Assembly: GCF_033547155.1 (NCBI RefSeq)
Contig: NZ_CP137892.1
Location: forward strand, 1 to 64,000
Source: Pseudomonas benzenivorans
GTDB taxonomy: Bacteria > Pseudomonadota > Gammaproteobacteria > Pseudomonadales > Pseudomonadaceae
DNA: 64,000 nucleotides
Direction of reading: 5' to 3'
The notes beneath the pieces were generated by a model. It had not been told where the DNA came from and made no database searches. It worked only from the letters and a program-made list of their open reading frames with translations. This document shows, piece by piece, positions 47,008 through 55,352 of the stretch (its first letter is position 1; every line of letters starts with the position of its first letter). Position numbers and translations under genes: made by a program.

Positions 47008-47123
47008 ACGCCGTCGTCCATGGCCCGCGGGCCATGGTCATCCCGGCGTCATCGTTTCGCCGTCAAAGCGTCACGGCGTGCGGCCATGCTGAGGCTTCCG
47101 AGAGTCAGCCTGGGAGTCACACC

Positions 47124-47348
47124 ATGTCTCGCCATGTGGATGAAGCGCAGCCGTACGCCAAGCTCGATGCCAAGACCCGTCGCAAGCTGCTGGACCAACG
47201 GCGCATGAGCTACCGTCGGGCCATCGAGAGCTACGCCGAACAGCGCCTGCTGCAGCAGGAGTTGTCCGACTATCCCGAGCTGATCGCCGCTAACTACCTG
47301 GCGGCAGCCCAGGCCCTGGAGCCGCGAAGCGCTCGGCCAGGGCGTTGA
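47124..47348 (+). CDS. Small conserved hypothetical protein
   Basis: A 74-residue highly charged, helical protein (MSRHVDEAQPYAKLDAK, RRKLLDQRRMSYRRAIESYAEQRLLQQEL, LIAANYLAAAQALEPR). GGGAG precedes ATG 47124. From memory similar small proteins occur in other pseudomonads; none has a named function. Its 3' end overlaps the end of the convergent LysR gene by 59 bases. Confidence 0.72.
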   Translation: MSRHVDEAQPYAKLDAKTRRKLLDQRRMSYRRAIESYAEQRLLQQELSDYPELIAANYLAAAQALEPRSARPGR

Positions 47349-48252
47349 TCTGGCTGCGCTGGCTGCGCACGAAGGCGAAGAAGGCCTGGGCCACCGGCGA
47401 CAGGTACTTGCCCCGCGGATGCGCCAGGCACCAGCTGCGCATCAGCGGCAGCTCGGTCACCGCCAGTTCCTGCAGCACCCCCTGGGCCAGTTCGCGGCGC
47501 ACCGCGTGACGCGGCAGCAGGGCCAGGCCGAGGCCGGCGATCACCCCCTCGGCCTGTGCCTCCATGGAGCCCACTTCCAGGGTCTGGGCGAAGTGCGCGC
47601 GTTTCTGGTGGCAGTATTCCTCGCAGGCGCGGCGGGTGCCGGAGCCGGGTTCGCGCACCAGCAGCGGCCAGGCGCTGAGGTCCTGCAGGCTCAGCTGCTC
47701 GCGGGCACAGAGCGGATGCTGGGGCGGCGCCACCGCGACTATGGGGTTGTTGAGGAAGGGCAGGAACTCCAGGGCCATGTCCGACGGCACCAGGGACATG
47801 ATCAGCAGGTCGTCGCGGTTGGCGCTCAGGCGCTTGAGCGCCTGGGCGTGATTGACCACCACCAGCTGCAGATTGACTTCGGGGTACTCGCGGCGAAAAG
47901 CGGCGAACAGGTGCGGCACGAAGTACTTCGCGCTGGATTCGACCGCCAGGCTCAGCTGCCCCTGCAGCGAGCCCTGCAGGTCGGTCAACTGCATGTCCAG
48001 GCTCTCCAGGCGGCCGAAGATATCGGCGCTGGCCCGCTGCAGGGCCTCGGCGGCGTCGGTCAGGTGCAGCTTCTTGCCGACGTAGTCGAACAGCGGCTGG
48101 CCGAGCAGCTCCTCCAGCTGGCGGATCTGCAGGCTGACCGCCGGCTGGGTCAGCGACATCTCCTCGGCGGCGCGGCTGTAGGAGCGCTGCTGGCACACCG
48201 AACGGAATACCTGCAGCTGGCGCAATGTCATGCGCATCAACGACTTACGCAC
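47290..48252 (-). CDS. pycR: LysR-family regulator PycR
   Basis: A 320-residue LysR regulator. The N-terminal winged helix is MTLRQLQVFRSVCQQRSYSRAAEEMSLTQPAVSLQIRQLEELLGQPLF; the remainder is a substrate-binding effector domain (SLAVESSAKYFVPHLFAAFRREYPEVNLQLVV). The start is GTG 48252, with GAGGT five bases upstream. It is divergent from pycA, and its P. aeruginosa counterpart at this place controls pyruvate carboxylase and other genes (remembered, not checked). Confidence 0.9.
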   Translation of the reverse strand: MRKSLMRMTLRQLQVFRSVCQQRSYSRAAEEMSLTQPAVSLQIRQLEELLGQPLFDYVGKKLHLTDAAEALQRASADIFGRLESLDMQLTDLQGSLQGQLSLAVESSAKYFVPHLFAAFRREYPEVNLQLVVVNHAQALKRLSANRDDLLIMSLVPSDMALEFLPFLNNPIVAVAPPQHPLCAREQLSLQDLSAWPLLVREPGSGTRRACEEYCHQKRAHFAQTLEVGSMEAQAEGVIAGLGLALLPRHAVRRELAQGVLQELAVTELPLMRSWCLAHPRGKYLSPVAQAFFAFVRSQRSQINALAERFAAPGPGLPPGS

Positions 48253-48331
48253 TTTTTACCTCGTCTGGCGAGTCTTCGTGGCGGAGCCTCTCGGGGCGTC
48301 GCCTAGAATGTATTAGCTTTTGCTTATAGCC

Positions 48332-48350
48332 AATCAAATTATTATTGATT
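48332..48350. promoter_or_regulatory. Candidate LysR (PycR) operator
   Basis: AATCAA (48332-48337), seven bases, TTGATT (48345-48350) form an inverted repeat in an AT-rich island between pycR and pycA. LysR regulators bind AT-rich dyads in such divergent regions. Confidence 0.5.
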
Positions 48351-48471
48351 TTAGGTAATTCGTTGATCGGCGTAGGGTAACCGTGCGGCCGCCAGCAGGC
48401 GGTCACGCGCAGCCCGGCGTGGCCGCTGCGCTTGCAACCGATCTATCAGAGCCTGGCCGAGGAAAAAGCTT

Positions 48472-49887
48472 GTGATCAAGAAAATCCTGATTGCCAACCG
48501 TGGTGAGATTGCCGTGCGCATCGTGCGTGCCTGCGCCGAGATGGGCATCCGCTCGGTGGCCATCTACTCCGACGCCGACCGCATGGCGCTGCACGTCAAG
48601 CGTGCGGACGAGGCCCACGGCATCGGCGACGATCCGCTGGCCGGCTACCTGAACCCGCGCAAGCTGGTCAACCTGGCGGTGGAAACCGGCTGCGACGCCC
48701 TGCATCCGGGCTACGGTTTCCTGTCGGAGAACGCCGAACTGGCGGAGATCTGCGCCGAACGCGGGATCAAGTTCATAGGCCCGAGCGCCGAAGTGATCCG
48801 TCGCATGGGCGACAAGACCGAGGCCCGTCGCAGCATGATCAAGGCCGGGGTGCCGGTCACCCCGGGCACCGAGGGCAACGTCGCCGACCTGGCCGAGGCG
48901 CTGCGCGAAGGCGAGCGCATCGGCTACCCGGTGATGCTCAAGGCCACCTCCGGCGGCGGCGGCCGCGGCATCCGTCGCTGCAACAGCCGCGAGGAGCTGG
49001 AACAGGCCTACCCGCGGGTGATCTCCGAGGCGACCAAGGCCTTCGGCAGCGCCGAGGTATTCCTCGAGAAGTGCATCGTCAACCCCAAGCACATCGAGGC
49101 GCAGATCCTCGCCGACAGCCTGGGCAACACCGTGCACCTGTACGAGCGCGACTGCTCGATCCAGCGACGCAACCAGAAGCTCATCGAGATCGCCCCCAGC
49201 CCGCAGTTGACCCCCGAGCAGCGCGCCTATATCGGCGATCTGGCGGTGCGCGCGGCCCAGGCGGTGGGCTACGAGAACGCCGGTACCGTGGAGTTCCTCC
49301 TGGCCGAGGGCGAGGTGTACTTCATGGAGATGAACACCCGGGTGCAGGTGGAGCACACCATCACCGAGGAAATCACCGGTATCGACATCGTCCGCGAGCA
49401 GATCCGCATCGCCAGCGGCCTGCCGCTGTCGGTCAAGCAGGAAGACATCATCCACCGCGGCTTCGCCCTGCAGTTCCGCATCAACGCCGAGGACCCGAAG
49501 AACAACTTCCTGCCCAGCTTCGGCAAGATCACCCGCTACTACGCCCCCGGCGGCCCCGGCGTGCGCACCGATACGGCGATCTACACCGGCTACACCATTC
49601 CGCCCTACTACGACTCGATGTGCCTGAAGCTGATCGTCTGGGCGCTGACCTGGGAGGAGGCGATGGACCGCGGCCTGCGCGCCCTGGACGACATGCGCGT
49701 GCAGGGGGTCAAGACCACCGCCGCCTACTACCAGGAAATCCTGCGCAACCCGGAGTTCCGCAGCGGTCAGTTCAATACCAGCTTCGTCGAGAGTCACCCG
49801 GAGCTGACCGAGTACTCGATCAAACGCAACCCGTCGCACCTGGCCATCGCCATCGCCACTGCCATCGCGGCCCACGCTGGCCTGTAA
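48472..49887 (+). CDS. pycA: Pyruvate carboxylase subunit A (biotin carboxylase)
   Basis: A 471-residue ATP-grasp biotin carboxylase. It has MIKKILIANRGEIAVRIVRACAEMGI, DALHPGYGFLSENAELAEIC, KATSGGGGRGIRRC (ATP-binding glycine loop), RDCSIQRRNQKLIEIAPSP and MNTRVQVEHTITEEITGIDIV. It carboxylates biotin on PycB using ATP and bicarbonate. GTG 48472 follows GAGGAAA. PycB follows 15 bases later in the same operon. Being beside pycB rather than accB separates it from the acetyl-CoA carboxylase AccC. Confidence 0.95.
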   Translation: MIKKILIANRGEIAVRIVRACAEMGIRSVAIYSDADRMALHVKRADEAHGIGDDPLAGYLNPRKLVNLAVETGCDALHPGYGFLSENAELAEICAERGIKFIGPSAEVIRRMGDKTEARRSMIKAGVPVTPGTEGNVADLAEALREGERIGYPVMLKATSGGGGRGIRRCNSREELEQAYPRVISEATKAFGSAEVFLEKCIVNPKHIEAQILADSLGNTVHLYERDCSIQRRNQKLIEIAPSPQLTPEQRAYIGDLAVRAAQAVGYENAGTVEFLLAEGEVYFMEMNTRVQVEHTITEEITGIDIVREQIRIASGLPLSVKQEDIIHRGFALQFRINAEDPKNNFLPSFGKITRYYAPGGPGVRTDTAIYTGYTIPPYYDSMCLKLIVWALTWEEAMDRGLRALDDMRVQGVKTTAAYYQEILRNPEFRSGQFNTSFVESHPELTEYSIKRNPSHLAIAIATAIAAHAGL

Positions 49888-49902
49888 GGGAAGGATCAGA
49901 AC

Positions 49903-51708
49903 ATGAGCAAGAAGATCACCGTCACCGATACCATCCTGCGCGACGCCCACCAGTCGCTGCTGGCCACGCGCATGCGCACCGAAGACATGCTGCCGATCTG
50001 CGACAAGCTCGACAGGGTCGGCTACTGGTCCCTGGAAGTCTGGGGCGGCGCGACCTTCGACGCCTGCATCCGCTTCCTCAAGGAAGACCCCTGGGAGCGC
50101 CTGCGCCAGCTCAAGGCGGCGCTGCCCAACACCCGCCTGCAGATGCTCCTGCGCGGACAGAACCTGCTCGGCTACCGCCACTACAGCGACGACGTGGTCA
50201 AGGCCTTCGTGGCCAAGGCGGCGGTCAACGGCATCGACGTGTTCCGCATCTTCGACGCGATGAACGACGTGCGTAACCTGCGCGTGTCGATCGAGGCGGT
50301 GAAGGCCGCCGGCAAGCATGCCCAGGGCACTCTGGCCTACACCGTCAGCCCGGTGCACACGGTCGAGGCCTACGTCAAACAGGCCCAGGCCATGCAGGCC
50401 ATGGGCATCGACTCGGTGGCGATCAAGGACATGGCCGGTCTGATGACCCCCTATGCGGCCTTCGACCTGGTCAAGGCGCTCAAGGCCGAGGTCGACCTGC
50501 CGGTGTTTATCCACAGCCACGACACCGCGGGCCTGGGCGCCATGTGCCAGCTCAAGGCGATCGAGGCCGGCGCCGACCATATCGACACGGCCATCTCCAG
50601 CATGGCCTGGGGCACCAGCCACCCGGGCACCGAGTCGATGGTCGCCGCGCTCAAGGGCAGCGAGTACGACACCGGCCTGGACCTGGAGCTGCTGCAGGAG
50701 ATCGGCCTGTACTTCTACGGGGTGCGCAAGAAGTACCACCAGTTCGAGAGCGAATTCACCGGGGTCGATACCCGGGTGCAGGTCAACCAGGTGCCGGGCG
50801 GGATGATGTCCAACCTGGCCAACCAGCTCAAGGAGCAGGGCGCCCTGGACCGCATCGACGAGGTGTTCGCGGAGATCCCGCGGGTGCGCGAGGACCTCGG
50901 CTTCCCGCCGCTGGTCACCCCGACCTCGCAGATCGTCGGCACCCAGGCGGTGTTCAACGTACTGGCCGGCGAGCGCTACAAGACCATCACCAACGAGGTC
51001 AAGCTCTACCTGCAGGGCCGCTACGGCCTGGCGCCGGGCAAGATCAACGAGCAGCTGCGCAAGCAGGCGATCGGCAGCGAAGAGGTGATCGACGTGCGCC
51101 CGGCCGACCTGCTCAAGCCGGAGATGGCCAAGCTGCGCGGCGAAATCGGCGCCCTGGCCAAGAGCGAGGAGGACGTGCTGACCTACGCCATGTTCCCCGA
51201 CATCGGCCGCAAGTTCCTCGAGGAGCGCGAGGCCGGCAGCCTGACCCCCGAGGTGCTGCTGCCGATCCCCGAGGCCGGCGGCGTGGCCCGGGCGGGCGGT
51301 GAGGGCGTGCCCACCGAGTTCGTGGTCGACGTGCACGGCGAGAGCTACCGGGTCGACATCACCGGTGTCGGCGTCAAGGGCGAGGGCAAGCGTCACTTCT
51401 ACCTGTCCATCGACGGGGTGCCGGAGGAGGTGGTGTTCGAGCCGCTCAACGAGTTCGTCGCAGGCGCGGGTGGCAAGCGCAAGCAGACCAGCGCGCCGGG
51501 TGACGTCAGCACCAGCATGCCGGGCAACATCGTCGAGGTCCTGGTCAAGGAGGGCGATGCGGTCAAGGCCGGCCAGGCGGTGTTGATCACCGAGGCGATG
51601 AAGATGGAAACCGAGGTGCAGGCGCCAATCGCCGGCACCGTCAAGGCCGTGCATGTGGCCAAGGGCGACCGGGTCAACCCGGGCGAAGTATTGATCGAGA
51701 TCGAGTGA
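49903..51708 (+). CDS. pycB: Pyruvate carboxylase subunit B (carboxyltransferase and biotin domain)
   Basis: A 601-residue protein transferring carboxyl from biotin to pyruvate to give oxaloacetate. The N-terminal DRE-TIM barrel is VTDTILRDAHQSLLATRMR, with YCxH-like metal residues (DLPVFIHSHDTAG). A PYC/OADA domain follows. The C-terminal biotinyl domain ends it, with EAMKMET and biotinylated lysine at residue 567. No sodium-pump subunits (oadB, oadG) are nearby, which favours pyruvate carboxylase over oxaloacetate decarboxylase. GGAAGGA precedes the ATG. Confidence 0.95.
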   Translation: MSKKITVTDTILRDAHQSLLATRMRTEDMLPICDKLDRVGYWSLEVWGGATFDACIRFLKEDPWERLRQLKAALPNTRLQMLLRGQNLLGYRHYSDDVVKAFVAKAAVNGIDVFRIFDAMNDVRNLRVSIEAVKAAGKHAQGTLAYTVSPVHTVEAYVKQAQAMQAMGIDSVAIKDMAGLMTPYAAFDLVKALKAEVDLPVFIHSHDTAGLGAMCQLKAIEAGADHIDTAISSMAWGTSHPGTESMVAALKGSEYDTGLDLELLQEIGLYFYGVRKKYHQFESEFTGVDTRVQVNQVPGGMMSNLANQLKEQGALDRIDEVFAEIPRVREDLGFPPLVTPTSQIVGTQAVFNVLAGERYKTITNEVKLYLQGRYGLAPGKINEQLRKQAIGSEEVIDVRPADLLKPEMAKLRGEIGALAKSEEDVLTYAMFPDIGRKFLEEREAGSLTPEVLLPIPEAGGVARAGGEGVPTEFVVDVHGESYRVDITGVGVKGEGKRHFYLSIDGVPEEVVFEPLNEFVAGAGGKRKQTSAPGDVSTSMPGNIVEVLVKEGDAVKAGQAVLITEAMKMETEVQAPIAGTVKAVHVAKGDRVNPGEVLIEIE

Positions 51709-51768
51709 AGGCCGCGACATGTATCGTCATCTAGGCTTTCCAACGTCTTGTAACGAGTGAGTCCTCTG

Positions 51769-51793
51769 GGAGCCGCAAGGCTCCCTTTTTTTG
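51769..51793 (+). terminator. Terminator after pycB
   Basis: GGGAGCC (51769-51775) and GGCTCCC (51780-51786) pair around a four-base loop and are followed by seven T residues. It partly separates pycAB from sbtA. Confidence 0.9.
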
Positions 51794-51830
51794 CCCGGTC
51801 GATGGGTATCGGCCGATTCAGGAGCGTGAG

Positions 51831-52772
51831 ATGGGTATCGATCCCGTAGTGTTGTTCTTCGTCTTCGGTCTGGCCGCCGGCCTGCTGAAGAGCGAGCTGA
51901 AGCTGCCGCCGGCGCTGTATGAAACCCTGTCGATCGTGCTGCTGCTGGCCATCGGCCTGCACGGCGGGGTGGAGCTGGCCGAGCAGGCCAGCGCGCAACT
52001 GCTCGGCCAGTCGGCGCTGGTGCTGCTGCTGGGCATCGGCCTGCCGCTGCTGGCCTTCGTGATGCTGCGCGGCCTGCGCTTCGACCGCATCAACGCGGCG
52101 GCGGTGGCGGCCCACTACGGCTCGGTCAGTGCCGGTACCTTCGCCGTGGTGGTCGCCTACATGGTCTCGCGGGAGATCGCCTTCGAGAGCTACATGCCGC
52201 TGTTCGTGGCCATCCTCGAGGTTCCGGCGATTCTGGTCGGCATCATCCTGGCCAAGGGCATCAGCCGTGACACCCACTGGGGCGAGCTGGGCCGGGAGAT
52301 CTTCCTCGGCAAGAGCATCATGCTGCTGCTCGGCGGCCTGATCATCGGCGCGGTGGCCGGCAAGGAAGCGATCAAGCCACTGGAGCCGCTGTACACCAGC
52401 ATGTTCAAGCCGGTGCTGGCGTTCTTCCTGCTGGAGATGGGCCTGATCGCCTCCGGCCAGCTGGGTTCGCTCAAGCAGTTCGGCCTGCGCCTGGCGACCT
52501 TCGCCCTGTTGATGCCGCTGCTCGGCGCGCTGATCGGTGCCTTGCTGGGTTGTTTCATGGACCTGTCGGTGGGCGGCACCGCCATGCTCGCCACCCTGGC
52601 CGCGTCGGCCTCCTATATCGCCGTGCCGGCGGCCCTGCGTCTGGCGTTGCCCCAGGCCAATCCGTCGTTATCCTTGACCGCGTCCTTGGGGATCACCTTC
52701 CCCTTCAATATCCTGATCGGCATTCCGCTCTATCACGCGCTGGCCGAAAAACTCATCGCCTGGGGGCTCTGA
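51831..52772 (+). CDS. sbtA: SbtA-like sodium-dependent bicarbonate transporter
   Basis: A 313-residue membrane protein with about ten helices of the SbtA (DUF897) family. Visible features are LLKSELKLPPALYETLSIVLLLAIGLHGGVELAE, INAAAVAAHYGSVSAGTFAVVVAYM (with the GSVSAGTF substrate loop), FKPVLAFFLLEMGLIAS and LAASASYIAVPAALRLALPQANPSLSL. SbtA imports bicarbonate with sodium. It is followed two bases later by an SbtB-like gene, and preceded by the pycAB operon whose product consumes bicarbonate. Confidence 0.9.
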   Translation: MGIDPVVLFFVFGLAAGLLKSELKLPPALYETLSIVLLLAIGLHGGVELAEQASAQLLGQSALVLLLGIGLPLLAFVMLRGLRFDRINAAAVAAHYGSVSAGTFAVVVAYMVSREIAFESYMPLFVAILEVPAILVGIILAKGISRDTHWGELGREIFLGKSIMLLLGGLIIGAVAGKEAIKPLEPLYTSMFKPVLAFFLLEMGLIASGQLGSLKQFGLRLATFALLMPLLGALIGALLGCFMDLSVGGTAMLATLAASASYIAVPAALRLALPQANPSLSLTASLGITFPFNILIGIPLYHALAEKLIAWGL

Positions 52773-52773
52773 C

Positions 52774-53076
52774 ATGAATGCATCGACCCGTACCCTGCTC
52801 ACCGTGATCTGCGAGGCGGCCCTGGAGAAGAAGCTGGTGGCCGACCTGGAGCACCTGGGCGCCCCCGGCTGGACCGTCACCGATGCCCGTGGTCGCGGCG
52901 CCCACGGCGTGCGCAGCGCCGGCTGGGACACCGAAGGCAATATCCGCGTAGAGATCATCTGCGCCCGCGAGCGGGCCGAGCAGCTGGCCGGGCACCTGCA
53001 GCAGCGCTACTACGCCGACTACGCGATGATCTGCTACCTGGCCGAGGTCGAGGTATTGCGCCCCGCCAAGTTCTGA
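52774..53076 (+). CDS. sbtB: SbtB-like PII signalling protein
   Basis: A 100-residue PII-fold protein, recognised by LTVICEAALEKKLVADLEHLGAPGWTVTDARGRGAHGVRSAGWDTEGNIRVEIIC, in which the T-loop stretch is short. SbtB binds cyclic AMP or adenylates and gates SbtA in cyanobacteria. The redox R-loop (CGPEGC) seen in some SbtB proteins is absent here. The start lies two bases after the sbtA stop, so translation is coupled. Confidence 0.88.
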   Translation: MNASTRTLLTVICEAALEKKLVADLEHLGAPGWTVTDARGRGAHGVRSAGWDTEGNIRVEIICARERAEQLAGHLQQRYYADYAMICYLAEVEVLRPAKF

Positions 53077-53111
53077 GCGCGGTGTGATTCGGCGCCGTCG
53101 CCGTTCGTCTA

Positions 53112-53147
53112 GCAGCGGTAGCCCGGGCGCCGCCCGGGCCCCGCTGC
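53112..53147 (+). repeat. Strong nested hairpin just upstream of glsB
   Basis: GCAGCGG (53112-53118) pairs with CCGCTGC (53141-53147), and inside it GCCCGGGCG (53121-53129) pairs with CGCCCGGGC (53131-53139). The stem ends right before the glsB ribosome-binding site GAGG (53148-53151). It may end sbtAB transcription, protect RNA, or be a dispersed repeat element. Confidence 0.65.
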
Positions 53148-53157
53148 GAGGCCGAAC

Positions 53158-54066
53158 ATGCAAGCGCTGTTGAACGATATCCTCGATGAAGTCCGCCCGT
53201 TGATCGGCCAGGGCCAGGTGGCCGGCTATATCCCCGCGCTGGCCAGCGTCGAGCCTCGTCAGCTGGGCATTGCGGTGTACAGCAACGACGGCGAGCTGTT
53301 CTGCGCCGGCGATGCGCGCACGGCCTTCTCGATCCAGAGCATCTCCAAGGTGTTCAGCCTGGTTCAGGCCATCGACCATTCCGGCGAGGCGATCTGGCAA
53401 CGCCTGGGCCACGAACCCTCCGGGCAGCCGTTCAACTCGCTGGTGCAGCTGGAGTTCGAACGCGGGCGACCGCGCAACCCCTTCATCAACGCCGGCGCCC
53501 TGGTGATCTGCGACATCAACCAGTCGCGCTTCGCCGCGCCGGCGCTGTCGATGCGCGACTTCGTCAGGCGCCTGTCCGGCAACCCGGAGCTGGTGATCGA
53601 CAACCGGGTGGCCGATTCGGAATACCAGCACCGCGCACGCAACGCCGCCATGGCCTACCTGATGCAGGCCTTCGGCAACTTCCATAACGAGGTCGAGGCG
53701 GTGCTGCGCAGCTATTTCAGCCACTGCGCGCTGCGCATGAGCTGCGCCGATCTGGCCCGGGCCTTCTGTTTCCTGGCCAACGACGGTTTCTGCAAGCACA
53801 GCGGCGAGCAGATTCTCACACCGCGGCAGACCAAGCAGGTCAACGCCATCATGGCCACCAGCGGCCTGTACGACGAGGCCGGTAACTTCGCCTATCGGGT
53901 CGGCCTGCCGGGCAAGAGCGGGGTGGGCGGCGGCATAGTCGCGGTGGTGCCGGGGCGTTTCAGCGTCTGCGTCTGGTCGCCGGAGCTGAACGCCGCCGGC
54001 AACTCCCTGGCCGGCATGGCCGCGTTGGAGCTGCTCAGCCAGCGCATCGGCTGGTCGGTGTTCTAG
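53158..54066 (+). CDS. glsB: Glutaminase
   Basis: A 302-residue cytoplasmic serine-dependent glutaminase converting glutamine to glutamate and ammonia. It has [12 protein letters not shown] (the catalytic SxxK), [12 protein letters not shown], and [37 protein letters not shown]. Length and motifs match the family with no missing parts. ATG 53158 follows GAGG by six bases. Confidence 0.95.
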   Translation: MQALLNDILDEVRPLIGQGQVAGYIPALASVEPRQLGIAVYSNDGELFCAGDARTAFSIQSISKVFSLVQAIDHSGEAIWQRLGHEPSGQPFNSLVQLEFERGRPRNPFINAGALVICDINQSRFAAPALSMRDFVRRLSGNPELVIDNRVADSEYQHRARNAAMAYLMQAFGNFHNEVEAVLRSYFSHCALRMSCADLARAFCFLANDGFCKHSGEQILTPRQTKQVNAIMATSGLYDEAGNFAYRVGLPGKSGVGGGIVAVVPGRFSVCVWSPELNAAGNSLAGMAALELLSQRIGWSVF

Positions 54067-54071
54067 GGACG

Positions 54072-54764
54072 TTATTCGGCCGGATCGCGCCGACGCAGCT
54101 CCGCCAGCCGGCGCCGCTGCCGGCCTTCGGCGTCGAAGTTGTCCGGGGCCAGCCAGCGCTGGCAGGCCAGGCCGATGGCCGGCCAGTCGCCGTCGAGCAG
54201 GGCGTACCAGGCGGTGTCGCGATTGCGCTGCTTGATCACCATGTGCTGGCGGAACAGGCCCTCGTAGGCGAAGCCGAAGCGCTCGGCGGCCTGCCGGGAG
54301 CGGATGTTCTGCGCATCGCATTTCCATTCCAGGCGCCGGTAGCCCAGCTCGAAGGCGTAGCCGGCGAACAGGTGGAGGGTCTCGGTGGCCTGCGCGCTGC
54401 GTTGCAGGGTGCGGCCGAAGCAGATATTGCCGACCTCGATGCGGCCGTGCGTCGGGACTATGTTGAGGAAGCTGAGCAGGCCTTGGGCGCGGCCGCTGGC
54501 CAGGTCGATTACCGTGAAGTACAGCGGGTCTTCGCTGGCCTGGTTGCCCTGCAGCCAGGCATCGAAGGCCGGGCGGCTGGCGAAAGGGCCGAACGCCATG
54601 TAGTCCCACAGCCGCGGGTCGGCCTCGGGGCCGTGCAGGGCCTGCCACAGGTGGTCGCCGTGGCGGCCCGGGTCGAGGGGCTCCAGGCGCACCCGCTTGC
54701 CGCTCAAGGCGTGGCGGCTGGGGGCCTTGGCCGGTTGCCAGTGCAGTAGCGGGGCACTCGCCAT
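54072..54764 (-). CDS. RimJ/RimL-type GNAT acetyltransferase (copy 1)
   Basis: A 230-residue GNAT protein. Its pattern is VRLEPLDPGRHGDHLWQALHGPEADPRLWDYMAFGPF, LLSFLNIVPTHGRIEVGNICFGRTLQRSAQATETLHLFAGYAFELGYRRLEWKCDAQN and SRQAAERFGFAYEGLFRQHMVIK. It is a close paralog of the gene at 58832-59527, with the same order of motifs. The ATG begins 12 bases after the next gene in the operon. Its substrate (protein N-terminus or small amine) is unknown. Confidence 0.87.
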   Translation of the reverse strand: MASAPLLHWQPAKAPSRHALSGKRVRLEPLDPGRHGDHLWQALHGPEADPRLWDYMAFGPFASRPAFDAWLQGNQASEDPLYFTVIDLASGRAQGLLSFLNIVPTHGRIEVGNICFGRTLQRSAQATETLHLFAGYAFELGYRRLEWKCDAQNIRSRQAAERFGFAYEGLFRQHMVIKQRNRDTAWYALLDGDWPAIGLACQRWLAPDNFDAEGRQRRRLAELRRRDPAE

Positions 54765-54775
54765 GGCGGCCTCGC

Positions 54776-55234
54776 TCAGCCCAGCAGCTTGCGGTACTGG
54801 ACGAAGCCGGAGCGCTCGGCGATGCGCTCGTACAGCAGCATGGCGCGGCTGTTGCTCTCATGGGTCAGCCAGTACACCCGGGCGCATTCGCGCTGGCGGG
54901 CCTGGTCGTAGACATGCTCGATCAGCTGGCGGCCGATGCCGCTGCTGCGCACGTCCTTGGCGATGAACAGGTCCTGCAGGTAGCAGTAGTCGCCGACCGT
55001 CCAGCTGGAGCGGTGGTAGACCCAGTGCACCAGGCCGATGGCCTTGTCCTCGTGCCAGGCGAGGGCGGCATGCATGGGTTCGGCGGGGTCGAGGAAGCGC
55101 TGCCAGGCCTGCTCGCTGGCGGCGGTGGGAATCTCGGTCATGTAGAAGCGCTGGTAGCCCTGCCAGAGCGGCAGCCAGGCGGCCTGGTCGGCGGCGCCGA
55201 CCGGGCGGATCTCAACGGGAATGCGAACGGCCAT
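54776..55234 (-). CDS. GNAT-family N-acetyltransferase
   Basis: A 152-residue GNAT domain protein: AALAWHEDKAIGLVHWVYHRSSWTVGDYCYLQDLFIAKDVRSSGIGRQLIEHVYDQA has the acetyl-CoA motif RSSGIG, and VYWLTHESNSRAMLLYERIAERSGFVQY follows. AGGAGG precedes the ATG. It and the RimJ/L gene are probably co-transcribed (12 bases apart). Confidence 0.87.
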   Translation of the reverse strand: MAVRIPVEIRPVGAADQAAWLPLWQGYQRFYMTEIPTAASEQAWQRFLDPAEPMHAALAWHEDKAIGLVHWVYHRSSWTVGDYCYLQDLFIAKDVRSSGIGRQLIEHVYDQARQRECARVYWLTHESNSRAMLLYERIAERSGFVQYRKLLG

Positions 55235-55352
55235 CGGACAACCTCCTGTAGCTGCAATTTCTCATCCTGAGACTCTTGCGGACGCCGTGCAAGCCCGGGA
55301 GTCGGGCGCAGCCCCGCAGCCGGCGGCGAGCCGACCCGGGGCCGTGCCGGCC

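Noticed and set aside
48403..51720. 1105-codon reverse frame opposite pycAB
   Set aside because: High-GC antisense frame with no family features; pycA and pycB are unambiguous on the plus strand.
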